Program-made: the position numbers and the translations under genes
Source: Verrucomicrobia subdivision 3 bacterium UBA7542
GTDB taxonomy: Bacteria > Verrucomicrobiota > Verrucomicrobiia > Limisphaerales > UBA11358
DNA: 29,843 bases
Assembly (NCBI GenBank): GCA_002479245.1
Contig: DLMG01000129.1
Coordinates: 1 to 29,843, forward strand
Reading direction: 5' to 3'
Shown: piece after piece, positions 7,015 to 14,006 of the stretch
Position numbering within the stretch: position 1 is the first letter of the stretch
How the letters are laid out: every line of letters begins with the position of its first letter
Notes under the pieces: generated by a model
The model's database searches: none
Told to the model about the DNA's origin: nothing
Seen by the model: the letters and a program-made list of their open reading frames with translations, nothing else

Positions 7015-7121
7015 CAAAGCGGGCTGAATAATTTGCGTTCGCGCTGGCGGTTGGCCTCGGTGAAGCCGTATTCCGCGCCGCAATAACGGCACTTGGCGGT
7101 TTTAGGTTGGTCTTTATTCAT
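7014..7121 (-). CDS. 35-residue protein with a CxxC knuckle
   Basis: A very short gene locked into the operon by overlaps on both sides: its ATG overlaps the stop of the terminase-like gene (ATGA, 7118-7121) and its stop overlaps the next start (TGATG, 7012-7016). The product reads MNKDQPKTAKCRYCGAEYGF and continues with a basic tail. The CRYC pair resembles half of a zinc ribbon, which may dimerise or pair with a partner. The tight overlaps and sensible composition support a real gene despite its size. Function is unknown. Confidence 0.55.
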   Translation of the reverse strand: MNKDQPKTAKCRYCGAEYGFTEANRQRERKLFSPL

Positions 7122-7597
7122 GTGCTGATGGCGTCAAATTTTGCTTTCCAATCCTTGCGGTGTTTTTCAATCCGTGCGGAGAAAATGATTCCGATTTCTA
7201 CCGCCGGACGCCCGGCGCAAGCTGGCGGCAATTCGTTGGCGTCGCACGTCATGTCGTTGAATACGATTCCCATTGCTTCGCAAACTTGGCGCCGGGCATC
7301 GGCAAGGGGGATTAGCTCCTTCGCAGCAATCCGGTTTTCTCGGGCGCGTTTTTTGTGTTCCTCCTTCAGGATCGCAAGCCTCTGGCGGGCGATGGCGTCG
7401 CGAAGTTTGGGCGGTGATGTTCCTGCCCGGCCACGTTCAGCGAGCAAAACTTCCCATGCGCCGAGATCATCAATCGGCGGGTGGCCAGGCGCTTTCAAAT
7501 GCACGTTCAAAGCCTGTCGGCTGATTCCCAGCGCCAGGGCGAGCTGGCTTTTTGTCAATTTCGTTTTGGCTTTTGGTGGACGGTTTGATTTTTTCAT
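7118..7597 (-). CDS. Candidate small terminase subunit (Nu1-like)
   Basis: A 159-residue protein with a basic N-terminus, an HTH at about residues 14-32 ('KSQLALALGISRQALNVHL'), then a long charged helix ('RLAILKEEHKKRARENRIAA') and 'ELIPLADARRQVCEAMG'. This order matches lambda Nu1-type small terminase subunits, which recognise pac/cos DNA and load it on the large subunit: an HTH, then 'RL...KE..K...E...A...LI....V'. No large terminase is encoded here, so it would have to redirect a helper phage's motor, as the small terminases of phage-inducible islands do. A non-packaging regulator is the alternative. Confidence 0.55.
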   Translation of the reverse strand: MKKSNRPPKAKTKLTKSQLALALGISRQALNVHLKAPGHPPIDDLGAWEVLLAERGRAGTSPPKLRDAIARQRLAILKEEHKKRARENRIAAKELIPLADARRQVCEAMGIVFNDMTCDANELPPACAGRPAVEIGIIFSARIEKHRKDWKAKFDAIST

Positions 7598-7625
7598 TTT
7601 GTGTAAATTAATTGGTTTTGGTGAC

Positions 7626-7976
7626 TCATAGAGATTGAAGGGACTGCTCGGGTGCCTTGCACGGGTCTGACTTAAAAGGAGACTCCCGAAACTGTTTTCC
7701 GGCCTCTGGCGCGCTTGGCAGGCGAAAGAATTTCAATTGATACATGGCCATTGGCCTAAGTTTCATCAAATGGCCGTGATAGCCTGCCGCGTGCGCCTCG
7801 GCGATGGCCTGCGCCAGTTCGGAGCCTTTGACGGTGATAGGCTGTGTCCAGTCTCGCCGGTTGTCTCTGTCTCTCCCCCTACGGGGTAGAGAGACAGGAG
7901 ACACGTCTCCGGCTTGTCTCCGTTTTGTCTCTGGAGAATCGGCGGAGACAAAGCTATTTGCGGAAGTAGGTTTCAT
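7626..7976 (-). CDS. Hypothetical basic protein
   Basis: A 116-residue protein whose ATG lies inside the end of the ATPase gene (23-nt overlap), so it belongs to the same operon. The N-terminal third is low-complexity and Arg/Ser-rich, encoded by a stretch dense in GTCTC/GAGAC. The middle has a more regular segment 'KGSELAQAIAEAHAAGYHGH'. No family is recognised. The repeat-rich DNA at its 5' end may have a role of its own. Confidence 0.45.
   Translation of the reverse strand: MKPTSANSFVSADSPETKRRQAGDVSPVSLPRRGRDRDNRRDWTQPITVKGSELAQAIAEAHAAGYHGHLMKLRPMAMYQLKFFRLPSAPEAGKQFRESPFKSDPCKAPEQSLQSL
7867..7897. repeat. GTCTC-rich hairpin inside the 116-residue gene
   Basis: CTGTCTCT (7867-7874) pairs perfectly with AGAGACAG (7890-7897), and the loop contains CCCC facing GGGG. 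Further GTCTC/GAGAC copies continue to about 7950. It could be a cis-acting DNA site or simple low-complexity coding sequence. Confidence 0.4.
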
Positions 7977-9477
7977 GCGATTTGTTGAATGTGATTATCT
8001 TGGATTGTTCGGCGCGGGTGATATAGCGGTAGGCGCTCCCCCGGTAGCATCCGCAATCGTCCATGATGGACTTGGCGAGCGCGGCCTTGCTGCTACCCGT
8101 CACGGCGCACAATTCGCGCACGCGGTCGGGATTCATCAGCGGAGCGTTGTCTTTCGTTCCGGTGATGTCCCGTTCCCACTGGCTCACGTCCACGGTCGGG
8201 TCACACTCATAAATCATGGTGTCGGGATTCAACCGCACGGCGAAGGTTTGAAACTCGCGGCCATTGGAGCATTTACCGCACGCGACGATCAAGCGGTCGT
8301 TGCTGTCGGGGTCAACTGGCGCAAGATTGATTTGCCCGCGTGCCCAAGCGTGAAGCATTTTTGAATTTCGGGCGAAGCTGGCGCGGTCGTAGCCGGTCGC
8401 CTTGGCCGCGCCGCCTCTGCCGGTGATCGCATGATGCAGGACGATGATTGAGCGCTTCGGATTTCCTCGACGGCACAAGCGCGAAAGTGATTGCAGCGTC
8501 AATTTCATGTCGGCATCTTTGTTCAAGTCGCCAGCGGCGAAGTCGGCCAGCGGGTCAATGGCAATTCCATCCGGCTTGTGATTTTGGATTGCGGCCTCGA
8601 TTCGGGCAACCGCGTCCGGGTCGTCCAGATTCACAAATGCGTCACTATCCGTTTCAATCGTGTGAATGGTCACGCACTCTGTGAAACGCAGCCAGTCATC
8701 GCCAAGCCATGATTTGATCGGGGCCAGGTCTTGCTGCAATCGGCGGTTTGAATTTTCGGTTTGCAGGACAAGCCATTTCATTTCGGGCTTGAACGTGTCG
8801 AATGTCAGAAACCTACGGGCACCGGCGATGCAGGCCAGCAATAGCAACAGCAACCGGGATTTGCCCACGCCTCCGGCACCACAAATGGCAAGGGATTGCC
8901 CGGTCGCCAGGAGCCGGTCGCCTATGATGCGGTCGGAGTCGTCAAAGGTCATGGCCAGCAATTCGTCAGGCGAACGCAAGGTAAGCGAAGATTTGCCGTC
9001 ACCCTCGGCGGTAATTCTTTCCAGAGCCGCGACGGTGTGCCGGGCGATGCTGCTGGCGGATTTCGGATTGTCCTTGATGGCCTGCCAGCTTTCGCCAAGC
9101 AGGGTTTCAATCCCAACGGGCAGGGCATTTTCCAGAAAAGTTTCCGCCTCAATTTCAATGATGGCCAAAGGCAAAGCCTCGGTTGGTTGAAAACTCCAAA
9201 CCAGACCACGGTGGACCTTGGGCAAGTGTTCATGGATGGCAATGGATGAAGGAATGATGCCGTTTGCCGATGCCGTGTTGATTGCCTTAGCCATGATGCG
9301 CAACTGTCCATCCTGAAACAGTTCAGGCCGGGCGATAGCCTGCCTTAGCTTGGGCGTCCAGTGCTGCCCGGCTTCGTTCAGGACCGTGGCAATGATGGCG
9401 CGGGCGCGGTGGTTGTCCGGGCTGGTGTCCAGAGACGGCTGGCGAGCGGCACGTTTGGGGCGGTCCTCAATTTGCAT
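7954..9477 (-). CDS. RecA/RepA-type ATPase, likely replicative helicase of element B
   Basis: A 507-residue protein. Residues 1-150 resemble a DnaB-like N-terminal helical domain ('DGQLRIMAKAINTASANG..PSSIAIHEHL'). A P-loop ATPase follows, with Walker A GAGGVGKS at 200-207, 'LVLQTEN' at about 236-242, Walker B ending 'DGIAIDPLADF' at about 303-313 and 'SIIVLHHA' near 345. This is the AAA_25/RepA arrangement found in phage and plasmid helicases. The C-terminal 100 residues include an HTH-like segment ('GSSKAALAKSIMDDCGC'). ATG 9477 is preferred over TTG 9483 because GGGAG sits 8 nt before it. It probably unwinds the element for autonomous replication. No primase gene is seen. Confidence 0.75.
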   Translation of the reverse strand: MQIEDRPKRAARQPSLDTSPDNHRARAIIATVLNEAGQHWTPKLRQAIARPELFQDGQLRIMAKAINTASANGIIPSSIAIHEHLPKVHRGLVWSFQPTEALPLAIIEIEAETFLENALPVGIETLLGESWQAIKDNPKSASSIARHTVAALERITAEGDGKSSLTLRSPDELLAMTFDDSDRIIGDRLLATGQSLAICGAGGVGKSRLLLLLLACIAGARRFLTFDTFKPEMKWLVLQTENSNRRLQQDLAPIKSWLGDDWLRFTECVTIHTIETDSDAFVNLDDPDAVARIEAAIQNHKPDGIAIDPLADFAAGDLNKDADMKLTLQSLSRLCRRGNPKRSIIVLHHAITGRGGAAKATGYDRASFARNSKMLHAWARGQINLAPVDPDSNDRLIVACGKCSNGREFQTFAVRLNPDTMIYECDPTVDVSQWERDITGTKDNAPLMNPDRVRELCAVTGSSKAALAKSIMDDCGCYRGSAYRYITRAEQSKIITFNKSHETYFRK

Positions 9478-9610
9478 TAGCAACTCCCTTCCATCGCCGA
9501 CTTAGGAAGTCGCCAATTTTGAAGCCGGGACGCCAGCCCCGCCGGACAAGCTTTTCAATCTTGGCGCGGTCGGAGCCGGACGCGGAGGATTTTCTCAAAA
9601 AACTTTTCAC
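9467..9610 (-). CDS. 47-residue basic protein coupled to HTH and ATPase genes
   Basis: It starts at GTG 9610, overlapping the stop of the HTH gene (GTGA), and ends 11 nt inside the ATPase gene, bridging the two. The product is strongly basic, with 'IEKLVRRGWRPGFKIGDFL' followed by 'SRRWKGVANAN'. No longer reading is supported, since an upstream start would sit inside the HTH gene. It may be a DNA-binding accessory to the ATPase or act only to couple translation. Confidence 0.45.
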   Translation of the reverse strand: MKSFLRKSSASGSDRAKIEKLVRRGWRPGFKIGDFLSRRWKGVANAN

Positions 9611-9825
9611 GAAACCACCGCGCCCCTTCGGATGTGCGCCGCAAGTTCGGCGCGGGAAATCCAAACAGCTTTTCCTTGGCGGTAAAACGGCAGGCCGTCA
9701 GCGTGATATTGCCTCAACGTGTTCGCGCAACATCCGACTTCCTGCCGGGCGCGACTTAATCGAAACAAATCAAAAGTTGTTGTGAGCGGCTGCTCTTTTG
9801 TGACTGACTTTGAATCGTTGTGCAT
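9607..9825 (-). CDS. AlpA/MerR-like HTH DNA-binding protein
   Basis: A 72-residue protein with the short winged-HTH layout of excisionases and AlpA-type activators: 'RARQEVGCCANTLRQYHADG' (HTH), then 'PFYRQGKAVWISRAELAAHI', which is the usual basic wing and terminal helix. The ATG at 9825 is chosen because the extension before it is not protein-like. It is the first gene of the long minus-strand operon that includes the ATPase, terminase and capsid candidates. It is thus a candidate excisionase or activator. A hairpin covers its start codon (9823-9845). Confidence 0.65.
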   Translation of the reverse strand: MHNDSKSVTKEQPLTTTFDLFRLSRARQEVGCCANTLRQYHADGLPFYRQGKAVWISRAELAAHIRRGAVVS

Positions 9826-9845
9826 CGGCCTAACATTCGCCGATG
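9823..9845 (-). promoter_or_regulatory. Hairpin containing the HTH start codon
   Basis: On the minus strand CATCGGC and GCCGATG form a perfect 7-bp stem with a 9-nt loop, and the ATG of the 72-residue HTH gene is the end of the second arm. It may limit translation or serve as an operator for autoregulation. Confidence 0.35.
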
Positions 9846-9878
9846 AAATTATTTTTCTCCAAAACAAAGGTGTGACAA

Positions 9879-10454
9879 CTATTCCGGCGAGAAAACTTGT
9901 TGGCGGGATTTAATAAAACTAGCGGCATCGGCGGGGCGCATGGTCAAACCAAGACGCTCGGCTGCTTTTCTGATTGCTGTAATTTCAAATGTTTTTCCGC
10001 TTCGTATTTCCATTTGAGACTGAATTTCTTTCCACGAATCAAAGCGTTCGTCGGTCATCACAGATAGATTGCACGAAAGCAGCCAGCGGACCAGGCTGTC
10101 CTCTGCCAGCGTGTTTCGGATGGCCGCGTCGAGGTCTTTTTCCAGCGGAGTTAAATCTTGTCGCGCTGGAATGTTATCAATCGCGGCGAGTGCGATTTTT
10201 GGGAATAAATCTTTAATGTGCTGCTCGGCGCCGGCTTTTTCAATGCCCTGCTCGCCGCAAGCTTTTGTCCACCGACGCACAACTGCTTGAACTTTTGCTG
10301 TCTGATAGCCGCACAAGTCGCAAATTCCATCATGGCCTTTGGGGACAAAAAATCTTGCTCCTGCACGACTGGCCTTTGAGTTGACGTTATGCCGTTGCCG
10401 GGGAGCAACACGAATAAAAACTGTTCTTTGCCGATTGGCCTGTTTCTTTTTCAT
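9879..10454 (-). CDS. Hypothetical CxxC protein coupled to integrase B
   Basis: A 191-residue protein whose ATG overlaps the integrase B stop (ATGA, 10451-10454), so the two are translated together. After a basic N-terminus it has 'ICDLCGYQTAKVQAVVRRW', a CxxC zinc-knuckle-like turn followed by helix, and a further Cys in 'KACGEQG'. The C-terminal half is helical, with an HTH-like end ('EITAIRKAAERLGLTMRPAD'). Coupling to the integrase suggests a role in recombination direction or its control. I do not recognise the family. Confidence 0.5.
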   Translation of the reverse strand: MKKKQANRQRTVFIRVAPRQRHNVNSKASRAGARFFVPKGHDGICDLCGYQTAKVQAVVRRWTKACGEQGIEKAGAEQHIKDLFPKIALAAIDNIPARQDLTPLEKDLDAAIRNTLAEDSLVRWLLSCNLSVMTDERFDSWKEIQSQMEIRSGKTFEITAIRKAAERLGLTMRPADAASFIKSRQQVFSPE

Positions 10455-11602
10455 TTTGTCACCTGCGGCAGTTGTTTGATGGCCTTGGTTAGCGTCGCCT
10501 CGTCAACGTGCGTGTAACTGTCGCTGATGGCGTCGGATGAATGCCCGGCCAGTTCCTTCGCGGTGGATTGGCTCGCGCCGGTAATTTTTAACAGGCTGAC
10601 AAACGTATGGCGAAGGCAATGGAACGAAACCGGACTAACCCGGCGCTCGCCATTTGTCGCCTCTCCGGTTTTCTTGGCGTGATGCGTGCGGGGAAGCACA
10701 AGTCCGGCGGGCAATAGGACTTCATCATAAAACTGATTTGAGAATACGCCCGCGCCACGCTCGGCATACTGGCGCGCCTCGGCTGGCCAGATCGGGTCCG
10801 CCGGCTTTACCGTCCCGGTCTTGCGCCGCAACTTTTGCAGAAACGTGCCAAGCTCGGCGCGTAGGGGCACGGTGATGCTTTTGCCGGTCTTGCCTTGCAC
10901 AAGGCTGATTTGATTCTGCGTGAAGTCCACCGCGCCCCAAGGCAGGCAAATTAAATCCCCCATGCGTTGCCCGCAATAGAAACCGGCGAGCACCATGTAA
11001 CGCCAGAAGTCGGACGGGCACTTGTCGAAAAGGGTTTTCAATTCCCGCAACGTGAATGCCCGGCGCACGGCCTTGCTGTCTTTGGTCAACTTCAGGGCGC
11101 GTCCTGATGGCACGGGCGAGAAAGGCAGGGCGCGATTGTCCACGCAGTAATTGAAAAACGCGGACAGGACTCGGCGGGTCAATTTCGCGGTGGCCGTGCT
11201 GGTGTCCGCGCGCTTCCCCCGGACGAACGCCCCGAGGGTTTCCGGCTGAATGTCGCGGAGCAAAGGCGCGGTGTCCGTCGCGTTCAGGTAGTCGCAAAAT
11301 TCATTTATGACATCCTCGTATCTCTCCGTTGTGCGCCATGACAGGTCTTTACATTCGGCCAGCCATTGCCGGACGTAGGCGCGGAGCGATTCGCCGGAAG
11401 ATTCTTTGCGGGTAAGCAGGGCGACAAATTCATCCGTGAGGCTGCCCGCTTTGTGGGCGTGATCCACGGCGCGGAGTTTTTCGAGTTCCTGCTCGGCCTT
11501 TTTGCGATCGCTGGTTTTGGTGGAACGAAGATACTGCCGGCCATTGAGCCGGTAGCCAAGCCACCAGTTTTTCGAGTTCGCTTGCCTGTAGAGCCATGCC
11601 AT
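10451..11602 (-). CDS. int: Tyrosine recombinase, integrase B
   Basis: A 383-residue integrase of element B. Catalytic residues are all present: Arg213 in 'YCGQRMGDL', Lys238 in 'VQGKTGK', His328 and Arg331 in 'FHCLRHT', His354 in 'LAGHSS' and Tyr363 in 'DSYTHVD'. Two starts are possible, TTG 11608 and ATG 11602, and ATG is taken. It begins 117 nt from the att copy at 11720-11749. It resembles integrase A in length, motif spacing and orientation to its att site, which fits both acting at the same tRNA-Ser end. The A+T-rich stretch between it and the att site probably holds its promoter and arm sites. Confidence 0.93.
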   Translation of the reverse strand: MAWLYRQANSKNWWLGYRLNGRQYLRSTKTSDRKKAEQELEKLRAVDHAHKAGSLTDEFVALLTRKESSGESLRAYVRQWLAECKDLSWRTTERYEDVINEFCDYLNATDTAPLLRDIQPETLGAFVRGKRADTSTATAKLTRRVLSAFFNYCVDNRALPFSPVPSGRALKLTKDSKAVRRAFTLRELKTLFDKCPSDFWRYMVLAGFYCGQRMGDLICLPWGAVDFTQNQISLVQGKTGKSITVPLRAELGTFLQKLRRKTGTVKPADPIWPAEARQYAERGAGVFSNQFYDEVLLPAGLVLPRTHHAKKTGEATNGERRVSPVSFHCLRHTFVSLLKITGASQSTAKELAGHSSDAISDSYTHVDEATLTKAIKQLPQVTK

Positions 11603-11656
11603 GCCCAAAGTCTAAACTATATGTAGATATATGCAATCACTATCTTTCACCATGAT

Positions 11657-12997
11657 TCAGCAACGTGCAAACATGCGAAAAACAAGGGGTTTTGAATGGT
11701 AGTGAACGGCTGAATCTTTTCGGGGGTTCGAATCCCCCTCTCTCCGCCATTCTGACTTTTCGTGACTCATGGTGACAAGATGTGAGTCGCGATGACTTTC
11801 GCCAATGTTTTCAATGCTATTCTCGCTTTTTGTCTCCCCAATGTTTGGGACAGTTGGTGACACCGTTTGACCCGTCGGGCCTAAAGTTCGGGAGTCTATT
11901 CGGGAGTCAGAACCAAAACCCGGCAACGTGTCCATGACTTCGCGCAACGGTAATTGACCAACATCCGTATAGGTTTTCATCGTCAGCCGCATATCGCTAT
12001 GCCGCGCCAGTTCCATCGCCAGCCGGGGATGTACTTTCATGGTCGAAAGCCGGGTGATAAACGTCGTCCGCAATGCGTGATAATCCATGCGGCGTCCGCG
12101 CTCATCCAGAAACGGGATGCCCGCCTTTGCCAAATCCTGCCGGACTTCTTTCATTTTCGGCACTCCGTTGACCAGCACCAAATCATCCGCCTTGCCGTCC
12201 GCCGGTTTCTGTTGCTGTAACGCCTTGACCAATTCCTGATGCAATGGCAATGCCTGTTCCTTCCGGTTCTTGTTCACGGCAGCATGAATGCGCAGCAGTC
12301 CGCCGGATTCGCCAAGCACCAGATTCGACCAGCGCAGCGTTTTAACTTCATTGCGCCGCAAACCCGCATACAGGGGCAGCATATAGGCCAGTTGATTCTT
12401 GCCAGCAACTTTGAGCAATTCAACCACCTCCATGTCAGACAGTGCCCGCCGTTGAACTCGTTCCTTGCCGCGCGTGTCCGTTCGTTCCACCAGTTCAAAG
12501 GGGTTCACACTGACGCGGCTTTGCTTGCGCAACCATGTCCAAAAGGCCGAGAGCGTGGCCAGATACTCGTTTAGGGTCTTGGGTGCTTTGTGCGCTTGCT
12601 CCTTGCGCCACGTTTGAAACGAAGCGGGTGTCACGTCGGCCAATCTTGTCCAGCGGCATTCCCGCACCAACCGCCGCAACCGCTTGTCCACATGGCGCAG
12701 GTGGTCTCCCGACCGCCCCAGGACGGTCAGTTCCTTGACATATTCCGAAACCAGATCAAGCAATGGACTCTGCGCCGCCTCCCGTTCCACTTTCGCCGGA
12801 ATCAATCCCGCCGATTCGTGTTCCAATTCCTGAATCAGCTTGTTCAGCTTTTGTTGTGCAACCTGCTTGTCGGATACCTGCAAGGCGATGTCCCGCACTT
12901 TGCTGTCACCGGCGAGTTTGACACGCGCACGGTATAACCGGGCGGTCACGCGCTTGCCGTTCTGCCACCGTTTCGGTTTGTAAATTCTCGCTTCCAT
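11657..12997 (-). CDS. int: Tyrosine recombinase, integrase C, reading through the att site
   Basis: A 446-residue integrase, less similar to A and B. Catalytic residues: Arg214 in 'YAGLRRNEV', probably Lys243 or Lys245, His307 and Arg310 in 'YHALRTT', His333 in 'LARHSD' and Tyr343 in 'KTYTDV'. The ATG at 12997 has AAGGAG 8 nt upstream. After the catalytic domain comes a Ser/Thr-rich linker. The last 31 residues, beginning about 'RREGDSNPR', are the antisense translation of the tRNA-Ser repeat plus 62 nt of element B, so the C-terminus depends on what lies beyond the att site. The gene reads toward its att site, opposite in arrangement to A and B, and would belong to element C to the right. 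Confidence 0.9.
   Translation of the reverse strand: MEARIYKPKRWQNGKRVTARLYRARVKLAGDSKVRDIALQVSDKQVAQQKLNKLIQELEHESAGLIPAKVEREAAQSPLLDLVSEYVKELTVLGRSGDHLRHVDKRLRRLVRECRWTRLADVTPASFQTWRKEQAHKAPKTLNEYLATLSAFWTWLRKQSRVSVNPFELVERTDTRGKERVQRRALSDMEVVELLKVAGKNQLAYMLPLYAGLRRNEVKTLRWSNLVLGESGGLLRIHAAVNKNRKEQALPLHQELVKALQQQKPADGKADDLVLVNGVPKMKEVRQDLAKAGIPFLDERGRRMDYHALRTTFITRLSTMKVHPRLAMELARHSDMRLTMKTYTDVGQLPLREVMDTLPGFGSDSRIDSRTLGPTGQTVSPTVPNIGETKSENSIENIGESHRDSHLVTMSHEKSEWRREGDSNPRKDSAVHYHSKPLVFRMFARC
11720..11749 (+). repeat. att site: 3' end of tRNA-Ser, copy 2 (junction of elements B and C)
   Basis: Identical over 30 bp to 3861-3890; flanking bases differ at once on both sides. It again holds only the T arm, the acceptor 3' strand and CCA. 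It is the right end of element B and, by the position of integrase C, the left end of element C. Confidence 0.88.
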
Positions 12998-13010
12998 ATT
13001 TTGATGCTCC

Positions 13011-13208
13011 TTAACTTGGTTGGCTCAATCTTTGAAAATACGCTTTGACCTGGCTTTCCAGCATTCCCACCGCGCGTCCTATCCGTCGTAATGGTGGCAA
13101 CTCGCCGTTTTCCGCCTTCCGTCTTACCGTCCGCTTGCACACGCCGAAAATCCGTTCCAACTCGGGCAGGCGAATCAGCCGGTCATTAAATTCATTTTGC
13201 GGGTTCAT
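13011..13208 (-). CDS. AlpA/excisionase-like HTH protein
   Basis: A 65-residue protein directly upstream of integrase C (13-nt gap). It shows the short excisionase/AlpA winged HTH: 'LIRLPELERIFGVCKRTVRR' followed by 'GELPPLRRIGRAVGMLESQV', where the 'G.LP..RRIGR' turn is typical. The ATG at 13208 is chosen by family length; it lies 17 nt inside the preceding gene. It likely directs excision by integrase C or represses the operon. Confidence 0.75.
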   Translation of the reverse strand: MNPQNEFNDRLIRLPELERIFGVCKRTVRRKAENGELPPLRRIGRAVGMLESQVKAYFQRLSQPS

Positions 13209-13914
13209 CTTCGTCCTTCCATTTCCATCGCTTTTCATTTTTGTCCCACTCCATTCCTCGTTCAAGTCGCTTACGATAAAATTGAGACTTCTTTTTGTCG
13301 GAAGCCATCGCCGCCATCGCTTCCGCCAACAGCAAGAACATATCCTGCTGCCGGTTTTCACGGTCAAATTCGTCATCCTCATATCGCACTTTCCGATCCC
13401 GTTTGTCTTGCGGGTCGGTGTCTGCAAAGTTCAGGGCTTCCACGGCTTCCTTCACGGTTTTTGGTTCATCTGCCGATGCCGCCGGTTTCAGCTTTTTTCT
13501 CTGTTGCATCAGGCTTTCGTCCGGCTCATCCACATAACCCATCCGACGTTTCATTTCCGCCACCCACGCCTTGCATTCGCTCAGGGACAACAGGATGTAG
13601 GGGCGCTGCTTGACTTTACGCTTGGTGCCGAAAAACGTGCTTTCAACGTGGGTGATGTAAAAGAAGAACGCGGTCAGCTTGCCTTCCTTGATGCGTTTGT
13701 GAACGGCGGCACGCTGGACGGGCACGAACATGGTGACGCCGGCGGGCGAAATTCCGACATCCCCTTTGTAATGCAAGCCGAGGTCTTCAATCCACTGGCC
13801 ACATTCCGCGTGCGTCCCTTCCCGGCGGTAGGCGCGCGTGCCGGGCGTTGGCTCACCGACAATCTTGCGCAAATCTTTCGGCACTTCGATGAATGGAAAC
13901 TCAATGAATCCCAT
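13192..13914 (-). CDS. Hypothetical protein with an HTH-like segment, first gene of the integrase C operon
   Basis: A 240-residue protein. Around residues 60-100 it has an HTH-like run, 'ISPAGVTMFVPVQRAAVHKR' then 'IKEGKLTAFFFY', similar in spacing to helix-turn-helix 17 proteins. The C-terminal 100 residues are very polar and rich in Lys, Glu and Asp, probably a disordered or coiled tail. The ATG at 13914 is preferred over an upstream start because a good promoter overlaps the upstream option. It overlaps the excisionase-like gene, so the three form an operon. It may regulate element C; there is no firm family assignment. Confidence 0.55.
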   Translation of the reverse strand: MGFIEFPFIEVPKDLRKIVGEPTPGTRAYRREGTHAECGQWIEDLGLHYKGDVGISPAGVTMFVPVQRAAVHKRIKEGKLTAFFFYITHVESTFFGTKRKVKQRPYILLSLSECKAWVAEMKRRMGYVDEPDESLMQQRKKLKPAASADEPKTVKEAVEALNFADTDPQDKRDRKVRYEDDEFDRENRQQDMFLLLAEAMAAMASDKKKSQFYRKRLERGMEWDKNEKRWKWKDEDEPAK

Positions 13915-13923
13915 ATTTCTTAC

Positions 13924-13951
13924 ATAGTATCTTACTAGATACAATTGTCAA
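13924..13951 (-). promoter_or_regulatory. Promoter with overlapping palindrome for the integrase C operon
   Basis: On the minus strand, TTGACA (13946-13951) and TACTAT (13924-13929) are spaced by 16 bp. A 16-bp inverted repeat (13927-13942, arms GTATCT/AGATAC) lies between and over them, as an operator would. The predicted transcript would start only a few bases before the ATG at 13914, so the mRNA may be leaderless. Confidence 0.6.
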
Positions 13952-14006
13952 CTATAATTCGAGCGGCCTCCCAAGCAATTATTAAATCATTTGCGTATTG
14001 GAGCGT

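Larger units (their letters stand above)
3891..11749. mobile_element. Element B: complete 7.86-kb integrative element, putative capsid-encoding phage satellite
   Basis: It is bounded by the two 30-bp tRNA-Ser repeats. It holds integrase B, a CxxC partner, an AlpA-like HTH, a RepA-type ATPase, a small terminase candidate, two to four unknown small genes, a capsid candidate, a + strand gene and a RibK-like gene. Integration, replication and head/packaging functions are present, while large terminase, portal, tail and lysis genes are absent. That is the pattern of capsid-forming phage-inducible islands. The boundaries are seen in the sequence; the satellite interpretation is inferred. Confidence 0.7.

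Noticed and set aside
7860..7950. CRISPR-like array
   Set aside because: The repeated units are pentamers at irregular spacing, without constant repeats or unique spacers.
11657..11749. Functional C-terminal domain of integrase C containing 'EGDSNPR'
   Set aside because: This string is the antisense translation of a tRNA-Ser T arm and acceptor, a common artefact at att sites.
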